A DNA stretch of 64,000 bases from Eubacteriaceae bacterium (lineage in GTDB: Bacteria > Bacillota > Clostridia > Peptostreptococcales > Anaerovoracaceae), in contig CABIXY010000006.1 of assembly GCA_902362805.1 (NCBI GenBank), positions 1 through 64,000 of the forward strand, written 5' to 3'. Within the stretch, counting starts at the first letter, position 1, and each line of letters starts with the position of its first letter. Below the pieces are notes generated by a model. It was not told where the DNA came from and searched no databases. It was given only the letters and a program-made list of their open reading frames with translations. A program made the position numbers and the translations under genes. Positions 32,494 through 41,375 of this stretch are shown here, piece by piece.

Positions 32494-32522
32494 AATATAA
32501 CATTTAAAAGATTGAATGTCAA
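32494..32522 (-). promoter_or_regulatory. Consensus promoter of DGR target 2
   Basis: Minus strand TTGACA (32517-32522), 17 bp, TATATT (32494-32499), giving a start about 48 nt upstream of the ATG at 32440. This would allow the target and the following MazF-like and helicase genes to be transcribed separately from the early promoter. Confidence 0.8.
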
Positions 32523-32569
32523 TACATAAAATGCAATTTCTTATCTTTTTCGTGTTAAAATTTATAATT

Positions 32570-33364
32570 TCATCGCTTATACCTCGTAACGCTGTTGCAA
32601 ATGGTTCTTAGCTCATATCTATCAAGGGGAGGGTCACAGGCTACGGTGTTTGCATAAAGAAGCTCGTCATATATCTGCCCTTTGCTGTACCCCTGATTGT
32701 GTAACATACCAGCAAGAGAGGTGAGACAAATATTGCGGCTTCCGTTCGGGATTCTCGGATAAACAGGTCTGAGCTTCACACGACCATCTACAATCGGGTC
32801 TTCCCAAACAGGTGAATAGATTTTGTCTCTGCCGACAATCATTTTATTTGAGGTATCTCTTGTCTCAGGAAAATATTTCTCAACCACATAGTCTATGGCT
32901 TCCTGATTTTCAATGATGTCTCGATACAATATCACATCGCCTGTCATGATAAAGTACCTTGCCGCTTTATAAATCTCCACTCCTTTAAGGTTGTTCTTTC
33001 CCTTGAAGGGGAGAGTTCCCCGAAGCAATATATGAAAACCTCTACCGCTTCGGGATTTCTCCGTATAGCTGTGGCATTTCCCGACAATATCTGCACCGAG
33101 GACACTTATGAATCCTTCATCGTCATATCCATCGTCAATGTCGATTCCCACATACCCGTTATCTGCAAACACAAATCCGCAGTAGTCATAGTATTTGTTC
33201 TTTACAGATTCGAGAGCAGTATCGAAATCCGACCATGTTTCAGGATTAGTTGAAGAAGCGGCTTCGTTTTCCCATGCTTTCATAGGAACTTTACTACTGT
33301 CCGAAGCGCAAACCCATTGATTCAGATTCTTTAATTCCTCAGGAATATTGTCATAACAAACCAC
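32570..33364 (-). CDS. Phage primase (archaeo-eukaryotic-type primase fold)
   Basis: Makes primers for phage replication, 264 residues from GTG 33364 (GGTGG 9 nt upstream); ATG 33394 would add ten residues. GYVGIDIDDGYDDEG carries the catalytic acidic pair of AEP-type primases; KCHSYTEKSRSGRGFHILLRG and KGVEIYKAARYFIMTGD are the following strands. The end (GMLHNQGYSKGQIYDELLYANTVACDPPLDRYELRTICNS) is a PriCT_1-like domain. It pairs functionally with the helicase at 29637. Confidence 0.85.
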   Translation of the reverse strand: MVCYDNIPEELKNLNQWVCASDSSKVPMKAWENEAASSTNPETWSDFDTALESVKNKYYDYCGFVFADNGYVGIDIDDGYDDEGFISVLGADIVGKCHSYTEKSRSGRGFHILLRGTLPFKGKNNLKGVEIYKAARYFIMTGDVILYRDIIENQEAIDYVVEKYFPETRDTSNKMIVGRDKIYSPVWEDPIVDGRVKLRPVYPRIPNGSRNICLTSLAGMLHNQGYSKGQIYDELLYANTVACDPPLDRYELRTICNSVTRYKR

Positions 33365-33644
33365 GTCTCTTAGCCACCTTTCTTTCAAGCTCATTCACAA
33401 GTTTCCAAACAGTGTCTTGCTTCATACCATTGAGCTTTGCGGTCTGATAAACATTATCTGCGACTGTATCTCCATCTCGATAGATAGCGGTAAGTAAATC
33501 TCTCTCCTTATCCGTAAATCCCTCTAAAGCGTCCTTACAGGCAAGCCAATTATTTTTATCAGCGGCACTGTGGAACTTTGGATTGGGGTGTCTCACATAA
33601 AATCGGAGACAATGATTTACATATTCAGAATAAAAAGTTCGCAT
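33351..33644 (-). CDS. Small helix-turn-helix protein
   Basis: 97 residues. N-terminal FYSEYVNHCLRFYVRHPNPKF, then FTDKERDLLTAIYRDGDTVADNVYQTAKLNGMKQDTVWKLVNELERKVAKRRG, which has the spacing of a sigma-region-4-like helix-turn-helix. Similar short proteins occur in clostridial phages, possibly as transcription or late-gene regulators. Overlaps the primase gene. Confidence 0.65.
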   Translation of the reverse strand: MRTFYSEYVNHCLRFYVRHPNPKFHSAADKNNWLACKDALEGFTDKERDLLTAIYRDGDTVADNVYQTAKLNGMKQDTVWKLVNELERKVAKRRGLL

Positions 33645-33646
33645 TG

Positions 33647-33895
33647 TTACTCACCAACCTTTTCTGCCGTATAATTCTTCGGCTTCTTTTTCGGCTTGGG
33701 TTCTTCGATTTCCACACCTTCAAAGAACCACTTATCATCAATACAGATAGGGTAGTCAGGATTCTCAGATTCGACCATCTTACCTGTGTCGATAATGTGC
33801 TGTGCCGCAGACACCGAGATATTATTTTTTACAAAATCCTTGCCTGTACGAAGCAGACAATTAACTTTGCCGTTTACATTCTTCAATTTATACAT
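33647..33895 (-). CDS. Phage protein of unknown function
   Basis: 82 residues beginning MYKLKNVNGKVNCLLRTGKDFVKNN, with an ICIDDKWFFEGVEIEEPKPKKKPKN end: small beta-type core and basic tail. GAGGAGG is upstream. Function unknown. Confidence 0.6.
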   Translation of the reverse strand: MYKLKNVNGKVNCLLRTGKDFVKNNISVSAAQHIIDTGKMVESENPDYPICIDDKWFFEGVEIEEPKPKKKPKNYTAEKVGE

Positions 33896-33912
33896 GGGTT
33901 CAAATCCTCCTC

Positions 33913-34299
33913 TTAATATTTTTTCTTTGCTTCTGAAAGACTTGCCATCTGATGATTCTTCATGTCTGCATAAAAATCTTCATTGGCGTTTGTAACCTTA
34001 TAGCAAGGTCTGTCCCCAAAGAATACACAGAATGTATCAGTAGCAAGCTCATGGACGATGGTCGTATATTCCTTCGTCATTGCACAACCTCCGATAGCTG
34101 GACTACCGTCAGGGGTAATATCAAAGCCAGTGCAAGTGTTCCCCCACATCTGAGGGAAGACAATTACCTCGAAATCAACAGCAACATAATTTACTTTGCT
34201 ATTATTCTTTTTCTCAGTAAGGGTCTTGATGAACTCTTTATCCTTTATCAAAATCTCCTGAGCCTTATAGAGAATCAATTCCAAGTTAGGAACTCTCAT
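33913..34299 (-). CDS. Phage protein of unknown function
   Basis: 128 residues. VNYVAVDFEVIVFPQMWGNTCTGFDITPDGSPAIGGCAMTKEYTTIVHE is a conserved block of small clostridial phage proteins. A GGGGGTG site precedes the ATG, which is close to the stop of the HD-domain gene. Function unknown. Confidence 0.65.
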   Translation of the reverse strand: MRVPNLELILYKAQEILIKDKEFIKTLTEKKNNSKVNYVAVDFEVIVFPQMWGNTCTGFDITPDGSPAIGGCAMTKEYTTIVHELATDTFCVFFGDRPCYKVTNANEDFYADMKNHQMASLSEAKKKY

Positions 34300-34301
34300 G
34301 C

Positions 34302-34853
34302 TTACACCCCCTTGATTCGAGCGGCAATCATATCAGCGGTATGGGTAAAAAGAACATTGGGGTACATCGTACAAGCCCTACCGTAACTGTTCCAATTATC
34401 CTTGCTGTCAAATGCGCCCATGTGCCATCTGATACAATAGATTTCTTCCTCGGTGAGCTTCAAAAGCTGTTGAGCGAATATAACGGATTTCTCACCATGA
34501 CCGGGGAGTAGGGTAGCGTTGTTATATTCCCACGCTTCATCGCCGTCAGATTTCTTGTAATTGTCCAGCTTACACAAATCATGGAACATACCAACGATAT
34601 ACGGACTTCTTTCAAGCTCCCAAGAAAGACCGAGCTTTTGGGTCAATTCCACAAGAGCTTTCGCTACTTCGTAAGAATGGTCGAACAACGCACCGTCATA
34701 CTGTCCGTGATGATGGATAGAAGCTGGTTTCACAAAGAATCCTCTATCCCACAGCGTATACACAATCTCATTCGTGATATGTTCGCCCATGAAATCTGTG
34801 AGAGTATTGATTCGCTCTTGCTCCTCTTTATTTCTTCCTATATTTATAGGCAT
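34302..34853 (-). CDS. HD-domain phosphohydrolase
   Basis: 183 residues. The metal-binding pattern is visible: HHHGQYDGALFDHSYEV, then GMFHDLCKLDNY (HD pair), then GHGEKSVIFAQQLL and RWHMGAF. HD proteins hydrolyse phosphate esters such as nucleotides; in phages they are thought to adjust nucleotide pools or signalling. Substrate not evident. Confidence 0.85.
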   Translation of the reverse strand: MPINIGRNKEEQERINTLTDFMGEHITNEIVYTLWDRGFFVKPASIHHHGQYDGALFDHSYEVAKALVELTQKLGLSWELERSPYIVGMFHDLCKLDNYKKSDGDEAWEYNNATLLPGHGEKSVIFAQQLLKLTEEEIYCIRWHMGAFDSKDNWNSYGRACTMYPNVLFTHTADMIAARIKGV

Positions 34854-35149
34854 TACTTGTTACCTCCCATCTGTCGAGGGCATTGGTGGCAATCATTGAA
34901 TGACGCTCCAAGGCAATCTCGACATGAATCTTCACTTTCCTCACATAACTCAACATATTTGTTGAGATACCAAATTGCTTTCTTTATATCTTCCAAACCG
35001 TTCTTTCGTCTCGCTCTGTAAAGATATTTGAAAGCATTGCATTGACAGAAGTTTTTCACCGCTTCAATGCCTTGGGTCTCAATCATCACCTCGATACATT
35101 CAAAATTTCCTGTCTCGTAATGCGATGGGTGATTTACATTATCAGCCAA
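34853..35149 (-). CDS. DUF3310 protein
   Basis: 98 residues from TTG 35149 (GAGGAGG 8-9 nt upstream), giving MADNVNHPSHYETGNFECIEVM, the standard DUF3310 opening, then CNAFKYLYRARRKNGLEDIKKAIWYLNKY. Two Cys clusters at the end (CRDCLGASFNDCHQCPRQ) may bind zinc. DUF3310 proteins are common in phages; the nucleotide-kinase annotation sometimes attached to them is uncertain. Confidence 0.85.
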   Translation of the reverse strand: MADNVNHPSHYETGNFECIEVMIETQGIEAVKNFCQCNAFKYLYRARRKNGLEDIKKAIWYLNKYVELCEESEDSCRDCLGASFNDCHQCPRQMGGNK

Positions 35150-35203
35150 TGTCACACCTCCTCTGATGGTACGGGAGAGATTTAACTCTCCCGACCAATG
35201 AAC

Positions 35204-35710
35204 TTAACCGAGCAAACTGTCAAGGTCTAACCCTTTTTTGGTATTACTCTGAGCAGTAGGTTTAGGTGCTGTTGCGGCTTTCGCTTTATCACCACGACCA
35301 ATGGTTAATGCACGAGCCACGGGTTCGGTGTCAAAACCATCAGCAGGAGACTTGTCTCCGAGATTTGCAAAAGTCACCATCTTGTTCGGGTGTTTGTTGG
35401 ACGGAACTTGAGTATGAATAACCTCAGCGCAAATGTAATGGTCGATAAGCTCCTCAGGGTCAACATCTTCGAGCGTGTAATCATTCATAGCTGTCTTTGC
35501 AAAATAGGAGAAAGCGTTGAGAGCCTTTTCGTTAAACTCATCGTTGGAATCTTTGATGGAGAAACGCTCCGTATGGGTAGCTCCCTGTGCGTTTACCAAT
35601 TTGACTTCAATCTTGCCAAATTCTTCATCGTATTTTGCGTCATAGATACGGAAAACGTACTCACCCTCGGGGATAAGAACAAATCCGCTTGTCATAGGAA
35701 TTCTTGCCAT
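35204..35710 (-). CDS. SSB-like / DUF669-type protein
   Basis: 168 residues. An OB-like beta region (EGEYVFRIYDAKYDEEFGKIEVKLVNAQG) is followed by a low-complexity linker (about 133-160) and the acidic-hydrophobic end GLDLDSLLG. That layout resembles phage single-strand-binding proteins, and DUF669-type genes occupy the same place beside YqaJ/ERF recombination genes. Assignment is by pattern and context. Confidence 0.65.
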   Translation of the reverse strand: MARIPMTSGFVLIPEGEYVFRIYDAKYDEEFGKIEVKLVNAQGATHTERFSIKDSNDEFNEKALNAFSYFAKTAMNDYTLEDVDPEELIDHYICAEVIHTQVPSNKHPNKMVTFANLGDKSPADGFDTEPVARALTIGRGDKAKAATAPKPTAQSNTKKGLDLDSLLG

Positions 35711-35712
35711 TA

Positions 35713-35820
35713 TTATTTATCTCCCTTCTTCAAGCCAACCACGAAACAGGCGGCGATAACAAAAATTACTTCGGTAATGATAGTGGCGAAAACACCACAC
35801 CAAAACGGGTCAATATACAT
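35713..35820 (-). CDS. Small membrane peptide
   Basis: 35 residues, MYIDPFWCGVFATIITEVIFVIAACFVVG then KKGDK: one membrane helix and basic end. AGGAGG lies before the ATG. It sits between the exonuclease and SSB-like genes. Function unknown. Confidence 0.65.
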   Translation of the reverse strand: MYIDPFWCGVFATIITEVIFVIAACFVVGLKKGDK

Positions 35821-35833
35821 ATCTGTTTCCTCC

Positions 35834-36865
35834 TTATTTCACAGTCATACGATACTGTGTAGTCTTCTTACTGTATTTATCTAAAAGCCCATCGGCTTTC
35901 AGAGCGTCTTTATCAACACTGGTGGTCTCAGAACGAGATACTGTCCAAGTGTATGTAGAACCCTTGACCTCAACCTTTTTGTCACCATCTCGGAACTGAG
36001 ATACGGCGTGTTCCTTGATAATATCGTTGATGGTCTTGAGCCTTTTCTCCTTCTCGGCAGTAGTAGCGGCTACCTCGTCCAGTTCTTTTTTAAGACCTTC
36101 CGCTTCTTTGATGAGACCATCAATATCGGTTTCAGGAGAAAGCGTATTCGTTCTCAATGCCGCCAAAATCTCTGCGTCTTTCTTTTCATCGAAAGCAGGA
36201 GAGATACCAGTCTCGACATAATCAGACCACCATTTTTCAACCTGTGCTACCTTGTCTGCGAAATCAGGGTAACGCTCAGATACCTTGAACTCTACCGTAA
36301 TGGTGTTCTTGATGTTAGGCTTGTACTTCTTCGGGTCTTCGTAATCTTTCTCCTCAAGGAATGAAGCAACCATGATAACATCGTCAATACCAAGCAGATA
36401 TGCGTAGAGAGCCGCCTGTAATGCGTAATACTCAGGAATATCGTTTTCCCAATCCTCAGCCCTCTTTGTGGTCTTCATCTCCAAAACAGCGTCAACTTTT
36501 CCATCTTCATCTTTGGAAAGGTAGTCCCACATACCGCCGAGATGAGGATTCTCAGGGAAGAAATCGCCCCATGTCTTATTGAAATAATCCTTACCCCACA
36601 TATCGGTAGGAGAGATAATGTCCATCGCATAGGACTTTTTCATATAAGCCGCCTGTTTCGGTTCGATGGTCTTACCAGCGATGGTATAGATGGTGTCCTC
36701 AAAAGGCTTTTCATAAGTCTTGGTGATAGCACACCACATCTCAAATTCTGTAGACCAAGGGTTCAGACCGAGAATGGTAGCAAATCGAGTACCTGTGATT
36801 TTCTTTGTCTTTTTCGGAGGGGCAATCTGAATACGATTCCCCTCAATCCATTTAATATCAGCCAT
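35834..36865 (-). CDS. YqaJ-family recombination exonuclease
   Basis: 343 residues. Lambda-exonuclease-type nuclease: GTRFATILGLNPWSTEFEMWCAIT at 25-48, then GGMWDYLSKDEDGKVDAVLEMKTT (catalytic acidic residue and E-x-K) and PEYYALQAALYAYLLG (conserved Gln). The C-terminal ~120 residues are helical, with a coiled-coil region near 250-290. It degrades DNA ends and pairs with the ERF annealing protein encoded just upstream; the two overlap by one base. Confidence 0.88.
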   Translation of the reverse strand: MADIKWIEGNRIQIAPPKKTKKITGTRFATILGLNPWSTEFEMWCAITKTYEKPFEDTIYTIAGKTIEPKQAAYMKKSYAMDIISPTDMWGKDYFNKTWGDFFPENPHLGGMWDYLSKDEDGKVDAVLEMKTTKRAEDWENDIPEYYALQAALYAYLLGIDDVIMVASFLEEKDYEDPKKYKPNIKNTITVEFKVSERYPDFADKVAQVEKWWSDYVETGISPAFDEKKDAEILAALRTNTLSPETDIDGLIKEAEGLKKELDEVAATTAEKEKRLKTINDIIKEHAVSQFRDGDKKVEVKGSTYTWTVSRSETTSVDKDALKADGLLDKYSKKTTQYRMTVK

Positions 36866-37584
36866 TATTCTTCGCTCCCTTCTCCAAGCATTTCTTTGAT
36901 ACGGTTGATAAGCTCCTCGCAGTCAGACTTTGAAATCTCAGTAAATCCCTTTGTCTGAACAGCAATATTAGAAATCATTTCTTCCTTAGACGGGTCTGCT
37001 TCCCTAAGCTGTTTCAGAACTGCTTTCAACCCTTTAATCTGCAAGGAAGTAGCATTGTCATTAGGAGCGGTAAGTTCCTGCTTTACTTCCTGTCTCTGCT
37101 GAGGAGTTGCAGGAGCTTTTTTCTCTGTCTGAGCAGGGGCGGTGTCATTGCCGATATTTGCGTCAATGGAATCACTTTCACAAATATCAAGAGCCATCAT
37201 ATAGAGATAGCGGCGCATATAAGTAATGGAAGAACCGAGAGCCTGCATTTCGTTTGTAGCCTGTTTTCCAGCATTGCTTACGATAGGAGCAATCTGATTG
37301 AACGGTGCTGTAAAAGAAATGCTTTCTTCGGGATTATCTGTGTTGATAATACTCATTGTCGCTGTATCGGCGGTGAAGTTCACAATAGGAATCAAGCCGA
37401 CCTCATTGAAAATGCGGATTGCAGAAGGTACAATATCGTCAAGCTCGAAATACTTGAACGACAGGTGCATATTCTTTCCTGTCTTCTGTACATCTGCTTC
37501 GAGGAACTTCGCCCTCGCTGTGAGCAAACGCTGATAAACATTTGCGTCCTTGGTTTCTTTTGCGGTAGCTTTAGTAGTAGCCAT
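36865..37584 (-). CDS. Possible internal start: ERF annealing protein alone
   Basis: 239 residues from ATG 37584, with AGGAGG 9 nt upstream (37594-37599), inside the polymerase-ERF frame. It would yield a normal-sized ERF recombinase that anneals single strands during recombination. Either both forms are made, or a lost stop codon joined two neighbouring genes. Confidence 0.6.
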   Translation of the reverse strand: MATTKATAKETKDANVYQRLLTARAKFLEADVQKTGKNMHLSFKYFELDDIVPSAIRIFNEVGLIPIVNFTADTATMSIINTDNPEESISFTAPFNQIAPIVSNAGKQATNEMQALGSSITYMRRYLYMMALDICESDSIDANIGNDTAPAQTEKKAPATPQQRQEVKQELTAPNDNATSLQIKGLKAVLKQLREADPSKEEMISNIAVQTKGFTEISKSDCEELINRIKEMLGEGSEE

Positions 37585-39378
37585 TTTCTTAGTCCTCCTC
37601 TTTTTTTCAGGTTTTATGCCTTTGAAATCATTGACACGCTTCTTAGCCATTTCGATGTAGAAAGATTTATCCACATCAGAAATGCTTAATTGATTGTCGT
37701 TGTCGATGATACAGTGTTCGGGAAGCATTTCTATTTTGGCTGTGGAATCGTCCTCAGCTTTTACCTTGAACAACTTCCCATACCGCTCGTCTGCGGTAGC
37801 GTAAACTCGGTTTACTTTTTGCACAGGCTCTTTCACACCATCGACCATGTGATAGGCTTCACGGTATTTAGCCCCAGCTTTAGCAATGATTTGAAACTGA
37901 AATATATCGGTGCAATCATTGATGGTTTCTTCCACGGGAGTACCGTTTACAAAGTATTCTTTCAGTGCAGTAGCCACGATACAGCAGGAATTGTTGATAT
38001 TGAACGCTCCTACTGTAGAGATACCTTTAACGAGATAACCTCCTTTGGCTTTGGACTTACCATCAGCCTGTACCTCAACATAGTTATTCACATCTTTCTG
38101 AGCTATCTTGGAAACCGAATCCGTTTCAAGCTCAAACCCTGTTCGTGACTGCCATTCTTCACAAATTGAATCGACAAGCTCTAACTGGTCTCTGTCACAT
38201 TCCAGCATGATACCGTCTGTATTGAGCTGTACGATTTTCAATCCGTCTACCTCAGAGTAGAGATGTTCAGCCAATTCCAGTAAAAATAACTGTCCAGTGA
38301 TACAAACCGACCTTCCCATGAGAGGGTCAAATAAGTCATTGTACTTGTTCAGCAATGCCCCATAAGTGGTGTTCACAACGAGCTTCAAAGCGTTTGCTGT
38401 GGCTTTATCACCGCTTGCTTTAGCTTTCATTCGAGTGTCAAGGACATTCTCGAATATCTCAGCCGAAGGAATGTTTCGTGAGGTATACCCACATAGGGTC
38501 ATGAGGTGAGGGTAATAACTTGCAACATCTTTGTTGCGTATTACTCTGTTCTCGCTCTCCTCGAAAAAGTAATTTGGTATAGCGGCATGAATACCACCGT
38601 AACCTACAACCCCGGGGCAATCTCCAATTTTGAAATCCAGCTTTCCGCTGAATAATTCCTTGTCAGAAATTGACGGGTCGTACATCTTATCAAAGAAAGC
38701 GAAGACCTCGGGCGGTATGTACTCACGGAGCAACTTCTCAGGGTAAACATACTTCCTCTCATCGTCATGAGGTTTCTTTGACGCTTTCAGCATTGCCGCT
38801 GTAAGTTTGGCATTTGTCATACCCATTGCACGAACATCAGTCAGCCCAGCCAATCGTCCGATATGTACCTTGTTTTTGAGGTAATCTTTACGAATATCAA
38901 TCAGCTTTTCTGCGGTATCAACATCGTGCTTACAGTAATACTCGGTCTCTTGCTTTTCCTCAGCGGTGAGAGGTCGGTCAATGTCGAACGGTACGGTGCT
39001 TTCCTTGACGGATAAACCGAGGTGTCCTTCAATAGCTTTCAGAGACAAGCCCATCTGCATATCGTCCTTGATGTCAACATTACTGAAAGCAAAGTAGAAA
39101 TCTTTAAGCATTGGACAATCCCAGCCTTGACCTCCACCGATGATGTAATCATTGACTTGTTTAATCTCTTGGGGAGTGAACCCTGCGACAATGGCTTTTA
39201 TGATGAATTGGTCGTAGTGCTTCGAGTTGAATCCTACATAAATGCAATCATCAGAAAGAGCCATCTTTAGAGCTTCGTTGTCATTCCAAATACAGGTGTA
39301 AGCTCCTGTCTCTTTGTCTTTCAGGGTTACAAGCCAATCATAGGCAAACACCTCACAGTCATAAGTGATAAGTCTCAT
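36865..39378 (-). CDS. DNA polymerase fused in frame to ERF annealing protein
   Basis: 837 residues. Residues 1-598: DNA polymerase with an N-terminal exonuclease-like start (LITYDCEVFAYDWLVTL, Asp-x-Glu), IGDCPGVVGYGGIHAAIPNY, the palm motif NKDVASYYPHLM, the LKLVVNTTYGALLNKY region and VQLNTDGIMLEC (DTD-like). Residues 599-837: ERF-superfamily single-strand annealing protein (KNMHLSFKYFELDDIVPSAI, NEMQALGSSITYMRRYLYMMAL) with a Glu/Lys-rich end. No stop lies between. An AGGAGG at 37594-37599 precedes an internal ATG at 37584, so ERF alone may also be made. Confidence 0.88.
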   Translation of the reverse strand: MRLITYDCEVFAYDWLVTLKDKETGAYTCIWNDNEALKMALSDDCIYVGFNSKHYDQFIIKAIVAGFTPQEIKQVNDYIIGGGQGWDCPMLKDFYFAFSNVDIKDDMQMGLSLKAIEGHLGLSVKESTVPFDIDRPLTAEEKQETEYYCKHDVDTAEKLIDIRKDYLKNKVHIGRLAGLTDVRAMGMTNAKLTAAMLKASKKPHDDERKYVYPEKLLREYIPPEVFAFFDKMYDPSISDKELFSGKLDFKIGDCPGVVGYGGIHAAIPNYFFEESENRVIRNKDVASYYPHLMTLCGYTSRNIPSAEIFENVLDTRMKAKASGDKATANALKLVVNTTYGALLNKYNDLFDPLMGRSVCITGQLFLLELAEHLYSEVDGLKIVQLNTDGIMLECDRDQLELVDSICEEWQSRTGFELETDSVSKIAQKDVNNYVEVQADGKSKAKGGYLVKGISTVGAFNINNSCCIVATALKEYFVNGTPVEETINDCTDIFQFQIIAKAGAKYREAYHMVDGVKEPVQKVNRVYATADERYGKLFKVKAEDDSTAKIEMLPEHCIIDNDNQLSISDVDKSFYIEMAKKRVNDFKGIKPEKKRRTKKMATTKATAKETKDANVYQRLLTARAKFLEADVQKTGKNMHLSFKYFELDDIVPSAIRIFNEVGLIPIVNFTADTATMSIINTDNPEESISFTAPFNQIAPIVSNAGKQATNEMQALGSSITYMRRYLYMMALDICESDSIDANIGNDTAPAQTEKKAPATPQQRQEVKQELTAPNDNATSLQIKGLKAVLKQLREADPSKEEMISNIAVQTKGFTEISKSDCEELINRIKEMLGEGSEE
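37594..37599 (-). promoter_or_regulatory. Ribosome site inside polymerase-ERF frame
   Basis: AGGAGG on the minus strand, 9 nt before ATG 37584. It supports independent translation of the ERF part. Confidence 0.65.
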
Positions 39379-40772
39379 ACGGTATTCACCTCCTTAACGA
39401 AATAACAGCCGTTCTTCCGATAGGTAGTACATCGTTTTTTGTATGACTTGACGAGATAAGCTATATCGTCCACGAAATCGTAAGCTATAGGGTCTGCCTT
39501 TCCGTCAAAGATTCGAGCGATACGCCCAATACTCTGCGTCACCACGGCATAATCTTTCTGAGGTGTTGTGAGGTACAAACGCTCCAATCGAGGGACATCT
39601 AACCCTTCTTTTGCGAGAGAGTAGGTAGAAAAGAGATATTTCTTCTTACCTCTCCTCATATCTTCGAGAGCTTGCTCCCTCTCGACCTTACCTTTTTTTG
39701 ATGTCATTTTTCCGCTTATCATCACAGCGTCCTGTTGCATTTCAAAAGGTAAATGGTTCATGATTGCTTCGAGATGATGAAGTCTGTCAGACAGAATCAA
39801 TGAAGATTTATCTCTTTCTATCATGTCTGCAATCAGAGTGGTTCTCTCACGATTTTCAGTAAGATATGTAATCAACTTCGTGTAATTCAAAGTACCGTCT
39901 GTATTGAGTGCTTCTCGGCTTATTTGAATCCCCGTGTTGACAGGGTGTATTCCCACCTTCATAATCTTGTCTGCAACTGCTTCATCGGGAACTTGATAGG
40001 CAATGTTACCCACCAAAGCGTATGTAGCTTGAATCATTCCATCTGCTCTATGCACCGTAGCCGATAACCCGTATTTGTGTCGTGCCGATAGACTGTTCAA
40101 CACCTTCTGATACTGCGTGACTGCGGTAGGACTGCCGCTAACTCTGTGTACCTCGTCAGTAATAATGCAATCCCAATAGTTCTTGTACTGAGCCAAATCC
40201 AGTTTGCTCATGGTCTGTATGGTTGCGAAAGTGATTCCTTCGCCGAGATTGACCTTCCCCTCAGTGATTGTTCCTATGAGAGATTTGTCCATGTACATCT
40301 CAGCTCGCTCTCGGCTCTGCTTAACAAGGTCGAGTGTATGACATAGCCATAAGGTTCTTCTCCCGAGCTTTGCCGCAAGAGCAATACCCATCTGCGTCTT
40401 ACCGCTACCAGCGGCACTCTGCAAAATACCATATTGAGCGTCTATCATTGCCTGTACAGCGTCTTCCTGATAATCGTAGAGAGGAATATCTGCTCCGAAA
40501 TCCACTTCCACAGGAGACGCAAATTCGCTTATAAAAATGGCATTGTCTGTTATCTCTTTTGGTAAAGACCTCAGTACCCCGAAAGGGAGTATCATTTTCT
40601 TTCCTCGTGTTTCATAGAGGTACAGTACCTTTGGAGTATTACCAAGCCATAAATTCATTCGAGCCTTTTTTGCATACTCAGGATTACTGACTGTAAGGTT
40701 TCGTTTGCACCACATCACCAGCTCTAAAGATGGGTTGTCCACTGTCAAAGTGTTTGATACTGCAATCAGCAT
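39375..40772 (-). CDS. DEAD/DEAH-type helicase
   Basis: 465 residues from ATG 40772 (GGTGG 8 nt upstream). Superfamily 2 motifs in order: QEDAVQAMI, Walker A SAAGSGKTQMG, TLWLCHTLDLVKQ, DEVH box at IITDEVHRVS, SAT at YGLSATVHR, and the second helicase domain with YLFSTYSLAKEGLDVPRLERLYLTTP and QSIGRIAR. It unwinds DNA during replication or recombination, and lies between the polymerase and the resolvase-like nuclease. Confidence 0.9.
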   Translation of the reverse strand: MLIAVSNTLTVDNPSLELVMWCKRNLTVSNPEYAKKARMNLWLGNTPKVLYLYETRGKKMILPFGVLRSLPKEITDNAIFISEFASPVEVDFGADIPLYDYQEDAVQAMIDAQYGILQSAAGSGKTQMGIALAAKLGRRTLWLCHTLDLVKQSRERAEMYMDKSLIGTITEGKVNLGEGITFATIQTMSKLDLAQYKNYWDCIITDEVHRVSGSPTAVTQYQKVLNSLSARHKYGLSATVHRADGMIQATYALVGNIAYQVPDEAVADKIMKVGIHPVNTGIQISREALNTDGTLNYTKLITYLTENRERTTLIADMIERDKSSLILSDRLHHLEAIMNHLPFEMQQDAVMISGKMTSKKGKVEREQALEDMRRGKKKYLFSTYSLAKEGLDVPRLERLYLTTPQKDYAVVTQSIGRIARIFDGKADPIAYDFVDDIAYLVKSYKKRCTTYRKNGCYFVKEVNTV

Positions 40773-41164
40773 TTTCTCAACCACCTTTCCAGCTTCGCTC
40801 CATACGCTCGCATATCCTCTAAATTGAGTACAGCTTTTTCGTAGGAAAGAGCGACCATGTTGAAGTGAGGAATCATAATCACCTCATTATCAACTTTTAG
40901 AGCAAACCAACCTTCTCCGTTACCAGCCTGTTTCCATGCTTCCATCGCAAAGTGCTGATTTTCCTCAATTCTCGAAAGAGGGAATTTATGATGAGAACAC
41001 ACTTTACAATCAATCAGAAAAGCTGTTTTATTTTTAACGGCAATGATGTCTGCTGGTTGTCCAGCGGCATTTTGTGCCATATTGTGAACCCAATAACCGT
41101 GACTGAAAAGCAATTCGCAAAACTCTGTCTCAAAAGCATTTCCTACTTTCCTATTCGTAGCCAT
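40766..41164 (-). CDS. Holliday junction resolvase-like nuclease
   Basis: 132 residues. Restriction-endonuclease fold signature: GNAFETEFCELLFSHGYWVH with an acidic residue, then AGQPADIIAVKNKTAFLIDCKVC (D...xxCK catalytic core as in Hjc/RecU-type resolvases). Likely resolves branched DNA after ERF/YqaJ recombination. A GAGGTG site precedes the ATG. Confidence 0.82.
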   Translation of the reverse strand: MATNRKVGNAFETEFCELLFSHGYWVHNMAQNAAGQPADIIAVKNKTAFLIDCKVCSHHKFPLSRIEENQHFAMEAWKQAGNGEGWFALKVDNEVIMIPHFNMVALSYEKAVLNLEDMRAYGAKLERWLRKC

Positions 41165-41375
41165 GAACTTTCAACACCTCCTCAACAGAGGTATGAACAT
41201 CTTTATCATCTATGTAGCTATCCAGTTCCCTAATGAGTTCTGAAAGCTCCTCGATTTGATTCTGATAATAATTTGCACTGTCCAACCCCATGTGCTTATC
41301 AATCAAGTATTCAAAATCTTTGGGCGATAAAATGGTTTCGGATTCCCCGTTACTCATTGTTAGAAGTTGTGGCAT
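41151..41375 (-). CDS. Phage protein of unknown function
   Basis: 74 residues, acidic and helical (FEYLIDKHMGLDSANYYQNQIEELSELIRELDSYIDDKD). GGAGG lies before ATG 41375, and the start lies inside the end of the transglycosylase gene. Function unknown. Confidence 0.65.
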   Translation of the reverse strand: MPQLLTMSNGESETILSPKDFEYLIDKHMGLDSANYYQNQIEELSELIRELDSYIDDKDVHTSVEEVLKVHGYE

